The notes beneath the pieces are model-generated. The model was given only the letters and a program-made list of their open reading frames with translations. It made no database searches and was not told where the DNA came from. The translations under genes and the position numbers were made by a program. This document shows, one piece after another, positions 33,800 through 43,233 of a stretch of DNA of 64,000 bases. Source of the stretch: Aliivibrio sp. (lineage in GTDB: Bacteria > Pseudomonadota > Gammaproteobacteria > Enterobacterales > Vibrionaceae); the NCBI GenBank assembly GCA_016764915.1, contig JAESQY010000144.1:1-64000 (forward strand), read 5' to 3'. Position 1 is the stretch's first letter. Every line of letters starts with the position of its first letter.

Positions 33800-35482
33800 A
33801 TGAATTTATTCTCCATGTTATATAGTTACCGCGTCACACGAAACGCATTTTTATCACTTCTCGGTTTTGGTTTTTTACTCTGCTCTCAAAGTGCTTTTTC
33901 AACTCAGGTCGTTGCAACCGTGAGCAAAAGTACCGTGGCTGTTAATGAAGTTTTTCAGCTCATGGTAACTATTGATAAAAGCTCCGATCGAGGCAGCATC
34001 GACTTTGAACCATTACAGAATCACTTTGTTACTGGCAATACCAACTACGGCAGTTACAACTCTTTTTCTAATGGTAAGCGCACCGTACAGACTCAGTGGA
34101 CAATCTCTTTAGCAGCAAAACAGGTGGGTAAGTTAACGATCCCAAGCTTTACTGTAGACGGTACTAGCTCCCAACCTATCGTCCTTCAAGTCACCAAGGA
34201 TTCTATTCCAGTTAACCCCTCTGATGTGGTTGAAATACATGGCAGCCTTTCAAAACACCGTCTCTACATAGGTGAAACAGCCACCTATGACGTTAAGTTA
34301 ATCATTAAAGCCGATCCTCGCATGTTACAAAATCCAGTGATTACACCCCCATCTGGAGACGCATTTACGGTTATCGCCAATGGTGAAGGTACGCAAAAAC
34401 AGGGGGTACTAAATGGGGTCAAAGTATTGGTGGTCGAACAGCAATTTCAAATAGTGCCAAAATCACCAGGAAAGCAGATATTGGAAGGAACTCACTTTCA
34501 ATCTAAGCTTATTCAATCGCGTAGAACGGGGTCTACTCGCATAGTGCCTATCAATGTGAATTCAGGTTTACTCAATATCGATGTGCTCGATAAACCGAGT
34601 GGTTATGTTGGTCTGTGGCTTCCTACCACCAAATTAACCTTATCAGAGCAGTGGCAGCTCAACGATAAACCTTTTCAACTACCAATAAATCGGAAGTTAT
34701 CATTAAAAACAGGCGAGGCAATCACGCGAACCTTAGTGTTAACTGCGAGCGATCTTCCTCAGCAACAGTTACCCAACATAGTCATCAACTATCCTGCCGC
34801 AGTGAGTGTGTACGATGAGAAGCCGATATATGGCGTTGATGATAATGGCAATACAGTCATGACCATTAAGCAAGTATTGATTCCACGCACGTCGGGTGAA
34901 ATATCACTGCCAACAATTGATATCCCATGGTGGAACAGCGCTGAAGATAAAGCGATGACGGCATCATTAGAAAAAGTCACATTAAATGTGGTTGTTGATA
35001 TGAATAGTGTTCAAACCATGGCAGCAAATAACCAAGCTTTACCAACAATATCTAGCCAAGTAAAAATCATTACTGATAGTGGTTTTTGGCCATATTTAAC
35101 GGCCCTATTCGCTTTGTTGTGGCTTCTGACACTTGGATTGTGGTTTTACCTAAATCGGCACAGCAAATTATTGCAACCAAGCCAGGAATTGTTGTCTAAC
35201 ATCATTGATCCTAGTAGCCAAAATTTGATCAACGCAATCTTAGCTGATGATACCATCACCGCTTCTCGGTTATACACCCAATGGCTTGACGGCTATTTAT
35301 CACAATTAACCGCCGAATCCATTACCCAATTGTCTACTGAGATGGACCATTTCCTTGCCACCCAGTATGGCAAGACCAATATAGAGTGGGATTCTGTTGT
35401 TTTGGTCAGTTTAATTAGGGATGCACAAAACAAAAATAGTGGTCAGACGAAAAGTCATCTTGCCCAATTAGAGCCGCAATAA
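33800..35482 (+). CDS. batD: BatD-like oxygen-tolerance protein
   Basis: 560 residues from the ATG at 33800; an in-frame TTG at 33788 overlaps batB and is less likely. A signal peptide (to about QSAFS) precedes several beta-rich domains typical of BatD (about 30-410). One membrane helix (about 425-445) and a cytoplasmic helical tail follow. It is the last gene of the moxR operon, five bases after batB. BatD is proposed to scaffold the VWA proteins at the inner membrane. A weak hairpin without a T run follows at 35496-35520. Confidence 0.88.
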   Translation: MNLFSMLYSYRVTRNAFLSLLGFGFLLCSQSAFSTQVVATVSKSTVAVNEVFQLMVTIDKSSDRGSIDFEPLQNHFVTGNTNYGSYNSFSNGKRTVQTQWTISLAAKQVGKLTIPSFTVDGTSSQPIVLQVTKDSIPVNPSDVVEIHGSLSKHRLYIGETATYDVKLIIKADPRMLQNPVITPPSGDAFTVIANGEGTQKQGVLNGVKVLVVEQQFQIVPKSPGKQILEGTHFQSKLIQSRRTGSTRIVPINVNSGLLNIDVLDKPSGYVGLWLPTTKLTLSEQWQLNDKPFQLPINRKLSLKTGEAITRTLVLTASDLPQQQLPNIVINYPAAVSVYDEKPIYGVDDNGNTVMTIKQVLIPRTSGEISLPTIDIPWWNSAEDKAMTASLEKVTLNVVVDMNSVQTMAANNQALPTISSQVKIITDSGFWPYLTALFALLWLLTLGLWFYLNRHSKLLQPSQELLSNIIDPSSQNLINAILADDTITASRLYTQWLDGYLSQLTAESITQLSTEMDHFLATQYGKTNIEWDSVVLVSLIRDAQNKNSGQTKSHLAQLEPQ

Positions 35483-35495
35483 TTTTAGTACATTG

Positions 35496-35520
35496 AATGT
35501 GGCTAAAGGGTAGTCACATT
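35496..35520 (+). terminator. Weak hairpin after batD
   Basis: Nine-base arms AATGTGGCT and AGTCACATT (one G-U pair) enclose a 7-base loop, but no T run follows. It could be a 3' stabilising or Rho-assisted end of the moxR-bat transcript. Confidence 0.4.
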
Positions 35521-35570
35521 TCATTTACTGGTGGTATAGTGAGTTGTCTTTCAATTATTGAGGCGCTTAT

Positions 35571-36341
35571 ATGACTATACCTCGTGAACTCATTCTTGGA
35601 GAAGTGATCAACCGTATCGACTGGTCTGATGGACTTTTCTCTCTCACCATTAATGCCCCTGTTGAGCCGTATCAAGCGGGTCAATTTTTAAAGCTAGCAC
35701 TGCAAGATGACGCTGGTCAGTGGATCAGACGGGCCTATTCGCTCGTTAATTCCCCCAATCATACTTTAGGTTACCAGACCTTTGAGCTGTTGATCATCGC
35801 GGATCCCAATGGAGAGCTTACTCCGCTGCTTAATAAGCTACAGCCAGGGGACGATATTTATGTCAGTCGTCAAGCTGCTGGTTTTATGACTATCAGTGAA
35901 ATACCAAAAACCGCGAAAGATTTGTGGCTGCTCTCGACTGGAACCGCTATTGGTCCTTTCCTTTCAATGCTTGATGAGATAGAAACAGAGAATCGATTTG
36001 AGAGATTAGTGCTGGTGCATGCCGTGCGAACTGTTGATGAACTGGTCTATCGTGACAGAATTGAACAGTTACAATCTCAATACAGTGGCAAGCTCAGTTA
36101 TGTCCCGATTGTTTCTCGAGAGACGTGTGACTGGTCATTATCAGGACGAATCCCTCAATTGATCTCATCTGGTGAGCTCTTTAATGCTGTCGGTTTTCCC
36201 CTTGATGTAAGTCGCTCATTTGTTTACATGTGCGGCAACCCAAGTATGGTTCACGATACCGCAACGCAATTGATTGAGCTCGGTTTAACCAAACATTTAC
36301 GCCGCCAAGCGGGACAATTCAGTTCAGAAAATTATTGGTGA
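35571..36341 (+). CDS. fpr: Ferredoxin/flavodoxin-NADP+ reductase
   Basis: 256 residues, close to E. coli Fpr (248). The FAD-binding RRAYSLVN motif lies near 51-58. The NADP-binding segment LLSTGTAIGPFLSM is at about 118-131 and MCGNPSMV is near 221-228. It moves electrons between NADPH and ferredoxin or flavodoxin, supporting Fe-S cluster repair, radical-SAM enzymes and oxidative-stress defence. In enteric bacteria it is a SoxRS target, but no soxbox is evident by eye. Single gene with AGG nine bases before the ATG. Confidence 0.94.
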   Translation: MTIPRELILGEVINRIDWSDGLFSLTINAPVEPYQAGQFLKLALQDDAGQWIRRAYSLVNSPNHTLGYQTFELLIIADPNGELTPLLNKLQPGDDIYVSRQAAGFMTISEIPKTAKDLWLLSTGTAIGPFLSMLDEIETENRFERLVLVHAVRTVDELVYRDRIEQLQSQYSGKLSYVPIVSRETCDWSLSGRIPQLISSGELFNAVGFPLDVSRSFVYMCGNPSMVHDTATQLIELGLTKHLRRQAGQFSSENYW

Positions 36342-36421
36342 TAACAACACAATATAAATGCTAGTAATTGTTACATTTTTCCGTATATTTGTAACATTAC
36401 CTATTTACTAAAGAGTCATTA

Positions 36422-37045
36422 ATGAACACAGCACTACTACTTGCATTTATACCGACTTTTTTTTTCGTCTCCATTACACCGGGCATGTGCATGACACTTG
36501 CATTAACCCTTGGTATGAGCATTGGATACAAACGGGCACTTTGGATGATGCTCGGTGAGTTAATTGGTGTGGCGATTGTTGCTATATCTGCCGTTATTGG
36601 TATCGCTGCGGTGATGCTCAATTATCCTTGGTTATTTACTGGTTTTAAAATCGTCGGTGCCAGTTATCTGTTCTACCTTGGTATTCAAATGTGGTTATCT
36701 AGAGGAAAGCTGGCCATTAACCTTGATACTATGGCGGATGTACCCAGCTCTAATGAGTGGCAACTCGTGGTACAAGGTTTTGTAACGGCAATTGCTAATC
36801 CAAAGGGATGGGCATTTATGATCTCTTTGCTGCCCCCTTTTATTGATAACAGTCATGATTTACTACCGCAACTCACCTTATTGATTGGCATCATCCTCAT
36901 TTCAGAATTTGTCTGCATGACCTTATATGCCACAGGCGGTAAAGGGCTTAAGAGAGTACTCGGACACTCAGAGAATGTCCGCTTGATGAATCGCATTGCC
37001 GGTAGTTTGATGATGGGTGTTGGTATCTGGCTATTCTTAAGTTAA
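36422..37045 (+). CDS. LysE/RhtB-family amino-acid exporter
   Basis: 207 residues with six hydrophobic segments. The family signature SITPGMCMTLALTLGMSIGYKRA begins near residue 17 (written in two halves: SITPGMCMTL, ALTLGMSIGYKRA). LysE/RhtB transporters expel amino acids or analogues using the proton gradient; the substrate cannot be read from sequence. The stop codon overlaps that of the convergent CDF gene by four bases (TTAA), so no terminator separates them. Confidence 0.88.
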   Translation: MNTALLLAFIPTFFFVSITPGMCMTLALTLGMSIGYKRALWMMLGELIGVAIVAISAVIGIAAVMLNYPWLFTGFKIVGASYLFYLGIQMWLSRGKLAINLDTMADVPSSNEWQLVVQGFVTAIANPKGWAFMISLLPPFIDNSHDLLPQLTLLIGIILISEFVCMTLYATGGKGLKRVLGHSENVRLMNRIAGSLMMGVGIWLFLS

Positions 37046-37932
37046 AGCCATGCTTTTTGCTGGGTAAAACTGACATTTACCCAGTGCTCTTTATCAATGG
37101 CGGTCGCTTGGTCAGCAATACGATTACGTATCGCATCCATCTCACTGACTAAAAAATGTCGTTCCGGCAGTAAAAAGTTCACTTCAATCGACAATTCACG
37201 GCCGATATTAACCATTCGAATTTTATGTTCAGCACTCAGCTCTTTTGCAATCTGCAGTGCTATCTCTTCGATGGGGTCCAGATCTGGGTTGTTGCTTTGA
37301 TAAAAGATCATCTCTTTTGATGCAGCAATAAAGCTCTTAAATGGAATAATAATAAACAGTGTTGATGCGATAACCACCATGGCGGGATCGGCATAAGGCA
37401 CAATGTAACTGTATGACCCTCCTTCAAGCAGGAATGCAAAACTAAAACCGACCAGTACGCCAACACTCAGCAGCGTATCTCCCATCCACTGATTCTTCTC
37501 TGCCAGCAACAGATCTGATCCTATTGCCTGATTATTTTTTCCAATAATCTTCGTGATAACAAGACATGCTACGGTACTAAATAGTGCATACAGCAGTGCT
37601 GAACCTGTTTCTACTTCTCGGCCGCCTGATAAAAGCTCTCCAAATGAGTTAATGGCAGAATAGCTACACATACCAATTAACATTAATGATTTGAAAATGA
37701 TTAACAGGGGTTCGAAATGCGCTTTACCAAACGGGAATCTGTCATCCTCTTGTGACGTCTCTAACTGCTTCAGCACCACCAAAGCCAGACCACTTAAACC
37801 ACCGCTGATGAGTGAGTAGATTCCATCAAAAATGATCATGCCTGAACTTGCGTATATCCCCCAACCAACACCTAACACCGCAAATATCGAGGTGGCATAA
37901 ATCGAGAGTAGTATGGTATTTCTTTCACTCAT
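37042..37932 (-). CDS. Cation diffusion facilitator (CDF) transporter with atypical metal site
   Basis: 296 residues, six membrane helices and a C-terminal cytoplasmic domain. The FPFGKAHFEPL loop after helix 2 identifies the CDF family. The transport site, which in E. coli YiiP is Asp45/Asp49/His153/Asp157, appears here as Asp36, Ser40, Gln148 and Asp152. The zinc-selecting His is thus missing, and the substrate may be another divalent ion, or activity may be altered. It overlaps sbcC by four bases and is the last gene of the sbcD-sbcC-CDF operon. Confidence 0.85.
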   Translation of the reverse strand: MSERNTILLSIYATSIFAVLGVGWGIYASSGMIIFDGIYSLISGGLSGLALVVLKQLETSQEDDRFPFGKAHFEPLLIIFKSLMLIGMCSYSAINSFGELLSGGREVETGSALLYALFSTVACLVITKIIGKNNQAIGSDLLLAEKNQWMGDTLLSVGVLVGFSFAFLLEGGSYSYIVPYADPAMVVIASTLFIIIPFKSFIAASKEMIFYQSNNPDLDPIEEIALQIAKELSAEHKIRMVNIGRELSIEVNFLLPERHFLVSEMDAIRNRIADQATAIDKEHWVNVSFTQQKAWL

Positions 37933-40900
37933 AGTGAGAACCTAAATTGTTTATCCAATGCACTAATGCCCAATCCGTTCACTTTGGTTACTTTTATCTG
38001 AACCGGGATCCGCTCCTTCATCGCTTCGACATGGCTGATAACACCGATCATTTTGCCTGATGCGTTGAGACTGTCTAATGTATTAATGGCTGAATCTAGT
38101 GTTTCACTGTCTAACGTGCCAAAACCTTCATCCAAAAATAGTGAATCGATACTGGTTTTATGACTGACCAGATCAGACAGAGCTAAGGCTAACGCGAGAC
38201 TGACTAAGAAAGATTCTCCTCCTGATAAGGTTTTAGTATCTCGACAGATATCCCCTTGCCAAGTATCAATCACTTGCAGCTCTAATGCTTCACTTTGCTT
38301 TCTTTGCAATAGATAACGACCATGTAAGCGATCGAGCTGTCTATTGGCCAGTGTCACTAGGTGGTCTAACGTCAACCCCTGAGCAAATTTTCTAAATTTA
38401 TCGCCTTTTTGTGAACCGATCAAACCATGAAGATAAGCGAGATCATCATAATCTTGTTGTCCCTGTTCGATGGCGGTCACCATCTCCCCTCTGTTTTTTC
38501 GATTCACATTATCAGACTCAATCTTTTGTGAGATCTCACCCTGTTGACGGTTTTTTTCCGATACAGATTGGGATAACTCATCTCGGCGTGACACTACCTC
38601 TTCGAGAGTTAGCTGATAATCTTTAGCCACTTTACTCTGTTCAACTTGTTCTACTTTTAGCTTGGCACTACTGAGCAGTGCAGAACTTTGTTGAACCTGC
38701 TTCTCTAAAGTATCTCGTAATATCACTAATTTTTGCTGTTCTTCTTCTCCAAGCAGAGCAGCAATAAACGCATCAACAGAATTAAATTGACTATTTTTAA
38801 CCTCTTCATCAAATCGTAACTGGGCCTCAAGATGCGCTTTATTTAGCTGCTCTAATGTCTGTTCAGCACTATTGAGTTGACCTGTAATGGAGTGCTGACT
38901 TTGCAAATCGTTACGATTGATTGTGGTAACTTCACTCAGCTGTTGTTCTGCTTGTTGACGCTGCTGATTGATGGCTTGGCGTTCACTCACTATCACCTTG
39001 TCCCCAAACAGTGTGCTGCGCTGCTGGCAAAGTTGATTCAGTGTGGCGTTTTGCTCCTTAAATGTCTCAGTCAACCGATCGAGCTTAGCTTGTAACCGCA
39101 TCTTGTCGGCTTGATTGGATTCTAATTTAACATTGAGTGTGGTGCAGAGCTGTGTTGTCGTATTTAGGATTTCTGCCTTTTCCACCCACATCGTACTCAA
39201 GATGTTTTTATCGAGGAACCATTGAGTTAACAGGCTCTGATTGGTAGCAATGGACGTAATATCCTGTTGAATACTCTGCATCACCTCTGCTGATAACTGC
39301 GCATGCAGAGTATCAAATTCTTGCTTACTTTCACTCACTTCACTGGCATGTTGTTGCTGCTCAGCGTCAATACTGCTTAACTGTTGTTGCAGAAGTTGCT
39401 GTTGATGAAGCAGCTGTTGATGTTCACTGTTACAGTGGTTTATCTTCTGCTGCAGTTCGCTCACTTGTTTCTCTTGGCGACGTTGCTCAGTGATGGTCGT
39501 TTCGAGTTGAAGCTGTCGGACCTCGCACTGTTGAATAAATGCCTCAACACCATCAATATTGTTAATCAACAGTCCATTCAATTCTGGCGCGGAGATCTGT
39601 TGTGAAACTATAGTGAATCGTTCAATTAAGCGCTGTTGTTCATTTTTATGTTGGTCACAGTTTTTCATTGCATCCAAACGCAGTGCTTCGCAGCTGCTTA
39701 ATGTGCCACTTATCTTGTGACCTTCTGCCTGCACGGTTTCAAGTTGACTACTGAGCGTATCATGACGTTTTTCAGTGTCGCTGATATTAATAGACATATA
39801 GCTATCAACATAGGGGTGCTGCTTAGATCCACACAGTGGACACGCTTGTTGCTCAATCAGTTTGGCGCGTTCAGTGGTTAAATCTGCAATTCGTTTCTCT
39901 TGTTGCAGTAATTGAGCAAGATCTTGAGTCTGTTGTCTGGTCTGTCTGTATTGTTCTCTACACTGTTGACGCTGCTCTGTTAAGAGAGTTATCTGCTGTT
40001 CTAATTCAACCACCTTGCTTGATTCATTATTCAGTTCTACCACGCTCTTTTGGTAATCCAGCGTGTTATTTTTCAGATCTATTCTTAAGGCTTGTTTCGC
40101 TAGCAACTGTTGCAATTGCTGCTCAGATTGGCTGAGATCGACACTTCGGTTGCTACTGTCCGACAGCTGCAGTGTCTCAAGATCGTGTTGATGCTTCACC
40201 GTACTGCTTGCCGCAGCCGTAACAGGTTCCACTATCATATTCATCTGCTCAGTGAGCGTTCGCTGGGTCGCTTTGAACTGTTTATCTTTATTCAGCAGCT
40301 GTTGATACCGTTCGCTGCGGCTTGTTAGCTGCTGCGATCGTTGCTGCCACAAGGGTAACAGTGAGGCAAGTTGAGCATCATGTTGATGGTCTTGCTGATA
40401 CTGCTGTATCTCAGCGTCGACTGTTTGATGTCGCTTAATATCCGCATCAATCTGATTATGTTGCAGACGATTATTTTCTAGTGCTTGCTGCTCATCATTG
40501 CTCTGTTTTTGCAGTGATTCAATTTGAGCTTTGCCGTTGGAAATCAAGATATCCAGTGGGGCGACTTGTTGATCTATCAGTATTCCAAGCTGCTGCTGCT
40601 GCGACTTAATGGTGTCTAAAATTCGCTGTTGTTCGGTAAGTTTACTTTGACTAGCGACCACATCCGTTACAATGGTGGTGAGCTGCTTCTCAATAGTGTT
40701 TTTGTTTAATTGCGCGCTCTTTTGAGCCTTTTTCGAGGATTCATACAGTGTAAATGGCGCACGTAACTTTTCAGCAGGGGCTGCGTCGCTCAATTGTTGC
40801 AACTCACTTTGATGTTTCTTTTGTTGTTCATTGGCGGCATCAAATTGCAGCTGTTGTAGCTGTAGATCCTGATTCGACTGTGTGTAGTTATCCCACCACG

Positions 40901-41639
40901 ATTTGTGCTCAGTTAAGCGTTCTATTTCTCTACTATTGGCGTTAATCTCAGTCGCTAACTCACTCTGCTGTTTTGACAGCTCTGTTAACTCTTGCTCGCT
41001 AAGTGTGCTTACCCCATCTGCTCGGGCGGTTAACTCGGCCAGTTTCTGTTTTGACTCACTGTATTTTTGATGCACTTTTTCTGAAATCTGACCGTAGATC
41101 TCAGTGCCTGTTAACTCTTCCAATAACTCAGCGCGATCATTGGCTGCCGCATTTAAAAATGCCGAGAACTCACCTTGTGATAACAACATCGATTTAGTGA
41201 AACGAGCAAAGTCTAAACCTGTTAAGTCCTCAGTTAATTGTAATTTGTTTTTTACTTTTGACGCAATGATCTCGCCATCTTCAATTTGAGCTAATTCAAC
41301 TGCAGCCTCTTGTAGATTGCCCTCGACACTGCCACGCGATCGGCGTTGGCTCCAAAAAGCACGATAGCCAACTCCTTTAACCTCGAACTCGACTTCAGCT
41401 TCACAATCCGCGGTGCCGCGGGTCATGATCTCATTAGTGCTTTTGCTAATGTTGCTCAGCCTTGGCGTGCGATGATACAGCGCCAAACAGATGGCATCCA
41501 AAATGGTGGTTTTGCCTGCGCCCGTTGGCCCAGTAATCGCAGACAGACCATTATCAATAAATGGGTGCTGAGTAAAATCGATTTTCCATTCACCCTGCAG
41601 TGCATTTAGATTTTTAAAACGTACCGATAAAATCTTCAT
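37929..41639 (-). CDS. sbcC: Exonuclease SbcCD subunit C
   Basis: 1236 residues of the Rad50/SMC type; a little longer than E. coli SbcC (1048). Walker A GPTGAGKTT lies near residues 38-46. Two very long Gln/Glu-rich coiled coils (about 190-590 and 610-1050) flank the zinc hook CPLC near residue 598. The ABC signature LSGGESFLVSL and Walker B LFLDEGFGTLD are near the C-terminus. With SbcD it cuts hairpins and protein-blocked DNA ends and resolves palindromes. It overlaps sbcD (ATGA) and the CDF gene (ATGA) by four bases each. Confidence 0.96.
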   Translation of the reverse strand: MKILSVRFKNLNALQGEWKIDFTQHPFIDNGLSAITGPTGAGKTTILDAICLALYHRTPRLSNISKSTNEIMTRGTADCEAEVEFEVKGVGYRAFWSQRRSRGSVEGNLQEAAVELAQIEDGEIIASKVKNKLQLTEDLTGLDFARFTKSMLLSQGEFSAFLNAAANDRAELLEELTGTEIYGQISEKVHQKYSESKQKLAELTARADGVSTLSEQELTELSKQQSELATEINANSREIERLTEHKSWWDNYTQSNQDLQLQQLQFDAANEQQKKHQSELQQLSDAAPAEKLRAPFTLYESSKKAQKSAQLNKNTIEKQLTTIVTDVVASQSKLTEQQRILDTIKSQQQQLGILIDQQVAPLDILISNGKAQIESLQKQSNDEQQALENNRLQHNQIDADIKRHQTVDAEIQQYQQDHQHDAQLASLLPLWQQRSQQLTSRSERYQQLLNKDKQFKATQRTLTEQMNMIVEPVTAAASSTVKHQHDLETLQLSDSSNRSVDLSQSEQQLQQLLAKQALRIDLKNNTLDYQKSVVELNNESSKVVELEQQITLLTEQRQQCREQYRQTRQQTQDLAQLLQQEKRIADLTTERAKLIEQQACPLCGSKQHPYVDSYMSINISDTEKRHDTLSSQLETVQAEGHKISGTLSSCEALRLDAMKNCDQHKNEQQRLIERFTIVSQQISAPELNGLLINNIDGVEAFIQQCEVRQLQLETTITEQRRQEKQVSELQQKINHCNSEHQQLLHQQQLLQQQLSSIDAEQQQHASEVSESKQEFDTLHAQLSAEVMQSIQQDITSIATNQSLLTQWFLDKNILSTMWVEKAEILNTTTQLCTTLNVKLESNQADKMRLQAKLDRLTETFKEQNATLNQLCQQRSTLFGDKVIVSERQAINQQRQQAEQQLSEVTTINRNDLQSQHSITGQLNSAEQTLEQLNKAHLEAQLRFDEEVKNSQFNSVDAFIAALLGEEEQQKLVILRDTLEKQVQQSSALLSSAKLKVEQVEQSKVAKDYQLTLEEVVSRRDELSQSVSEKNRQQGEISQKIESDNVNRKNRGEMVTAIEQGQQDYDDLAYLHGLIGSQKGDKFRKFAQGLTLDHLVTLANRQLDRLHGRYLLQRKQSEALELQVIDTWQGDICRDTKTLSGGESFLVSLALALALSDLVSHKTSIDSLFLDEGFGTLDSETLDSAINTLDSLNASGKMIGVISHVEAMKERIPVQIKVTKVNGLGISALDKQFRFSL

Positions 41640-42871
41640 TGTTGTTTGATCTCTTCGACAATGTGACTGAATGTCTGCTTAATTCGTTGCAGCCTTAATT
41701 TCTCTTCGTCAGTATCAAAACACTCGGTCGATAATCTGCGTTCAAACACATCACCAGGTTGCAGCTCTTCTAATGCTTCACTGTTATCTCGGCTTATCTG
41801 ATTGGTTTTACTGTTTCGAGCACGCTTTAACTGCAAGATTTCAACATTCAGTCCCTCACAAAAGTTTTGCACTCTCTGCTGTAAGTCGTGCAGATAATCC
41901 TGAGTCTCTACCTCAATGCAGAGCCAGGTTGGAAGGTCACTTACACTCCAATCTTGTTGATCAATGGTGGACTTAATCAAAGCGAGATCGCCTTTGATAT
42001 ACTGCATTGGCTGAAACATTGGCACTGAAATAGGGTCAACGTGAGATAACTTGCCCTGTGTAAATTCAACCAACAGTACCTGTTTTTGATTGCTCAACTC
42101 ATCAAAGCTCAGTGGGATGGGTGATCCGCAGTAACGAATATGCTCACTACTGGCAACCAGTTGTGGACGGTGGATATGGCCAAGTGCGATGTAATCAGCC
42201 GGTGGAAAAGCGGACGCTGGCAGCGCTTCTAAAGTACCAATATAGATATCACGTACCGACTCTGAACTTTTTACTCCCATCGCCGTCAAGTGACCGGTTG
42301 CAATAATGGGCACTTTGTATCCGTACTGCAGCTCTATCTCTTCAGCCCTATTTTTTGCCAGGATGTGCAGTTGTTGATAATGATCGGCGATGGCATCTGA
42401 TAGCGCCATTTTTTTGTCCTGCGCCGAGGCATCCGACTGACTGGTGATAACATCTCTTGGCCGAATAAACGGGATCGCACACACTATTGCTGCCGGCTGT
42501 TTCTGTTGGTTATTTAGTATCACAATCTGGTCAGTGAGATTGTCTTGAACTTTTGATATAACCACAGTATTCAGATAGGCCAATAACTGTTTTGACTCAT
42601 CCAGTGTTGAAACTGAATCATGATTGCCACCCAATAGAATTAGCTGACAACCTATTCGATTCATTTCTACCACAAACTGATTGTAGATTTCACGAGCATA
42701 ACTCGGTGGTGAGCCAGTATCAAAAAGATCGCCAGCAATGATCACCGCATCAATTTTTAACTCTTGGATTTGGATCAGTAGCCACTGTATGAATGCTTGG
42801 TGCTCAGCTGCGCGACTTTTAGTAATGAAAAACTGTCCAAGGTGCCAGTCTGATGTGTGTAGAATCCGCAT
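41636..42871 (-). CDS. sbcD: Exonuclease SbcCD subunit D
   Basis: 411 residues, matching E. coli SbcD (400). Mre11-type phosphoesterase motifs are all present: TSDWHLGQ, AGDLFDTG, LGGNHDS, GHLTAMG and GHIHRPQ. The enzyme is a manganese-dependent nuclease that acts with SbcC. It is the first gene of the operon and overlaps sbcC by four bases. It is divergent from the aminopeptidase gene across 362 bp. Confidence 0.96.
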   Translation of the reverse strand: MRILHTSDWHLGQFFITKSRAAEHQAFIQWLLIQIQELKIDAVIIAGDLFDTGSPPSYAREIYNQFVVEMNRIGCQLILLGGNHDSVSTLDESKQLLAYLNTVVISKVQDNLTDQIVILNNQQKQPAAIVCAIPFIRPRDVITSQSDASAQDKKMALSDAIADHYQQLHILAKNRAEEIELQYGYKVPIIATGHLTAMGVKSSESVRDIYIGTLEALPASAFPPADYIALGHIHRPQLVASSEHIRYCGSPIPLSFDELSNQKQVLLVEFTQGKLSHVDPISVPMFQPMQYIKGDLALIKSTIDQQDWSVSDLPTWLCIEVETQDYLHDLQQRVQNFCEGLNVEILQLKRARNSKTNQISRDNSEALEELQPGDVFERRLSTECFDTDEEKLRLQRIKQTFSHIVEEIKQQ

Positions 42872-43233
42872 TGGTTAAACCATAAAGAGATAAGAGTACG
42901 GATTATATCAATCTACAGAGTCATTTTCAGTAGCTTTAACCATTAATGCGCGTTTTTCGTCATGTGTCATCTAAGTCTCTTGCTCTGAGCAATGCCAAAC
43001 AAACTATTGATAACAATCACACATAAATAAGTAGACATCGCATTAGAAAATTTATAGATTGGCAAATTAAAATAAGATAGCAATTCATCGTTGCAACAGC
43101 GGCCATATATTTACTAGTAGACAACGACATTGGTCACAAATGGCCATGGTAGGAAGCAAAACAGCTCAGTTAATACTGCTATTATGATAGAGTGTAGCCA
43201 TATTTTCCCCTAGCTCACGTATGGATAACCACT
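42872..43233. other. Intergenic interval between sbcD and the aminopeptidase gene
   Basis: No gene is supported. A perfect 6-1-6 palindrome TTGCTC-T-GAGCAA lies at 42980-42992 and could be an operator. GGCCAT at 43101 pairs with ATGGCC at 43140. A TATTATGAT stretch near 43181 is a possible -10 for the aminopeptidase, without a good -35. Confidence 0.4.

Noticed and set aside
37042-37932. Zinc exporter of the YiiP/FieF type
   Set aside because: The His and one Asp of the YiiP transport site are replaced (Gln148, Ser40), so a zinc or iron assignment is not justified.
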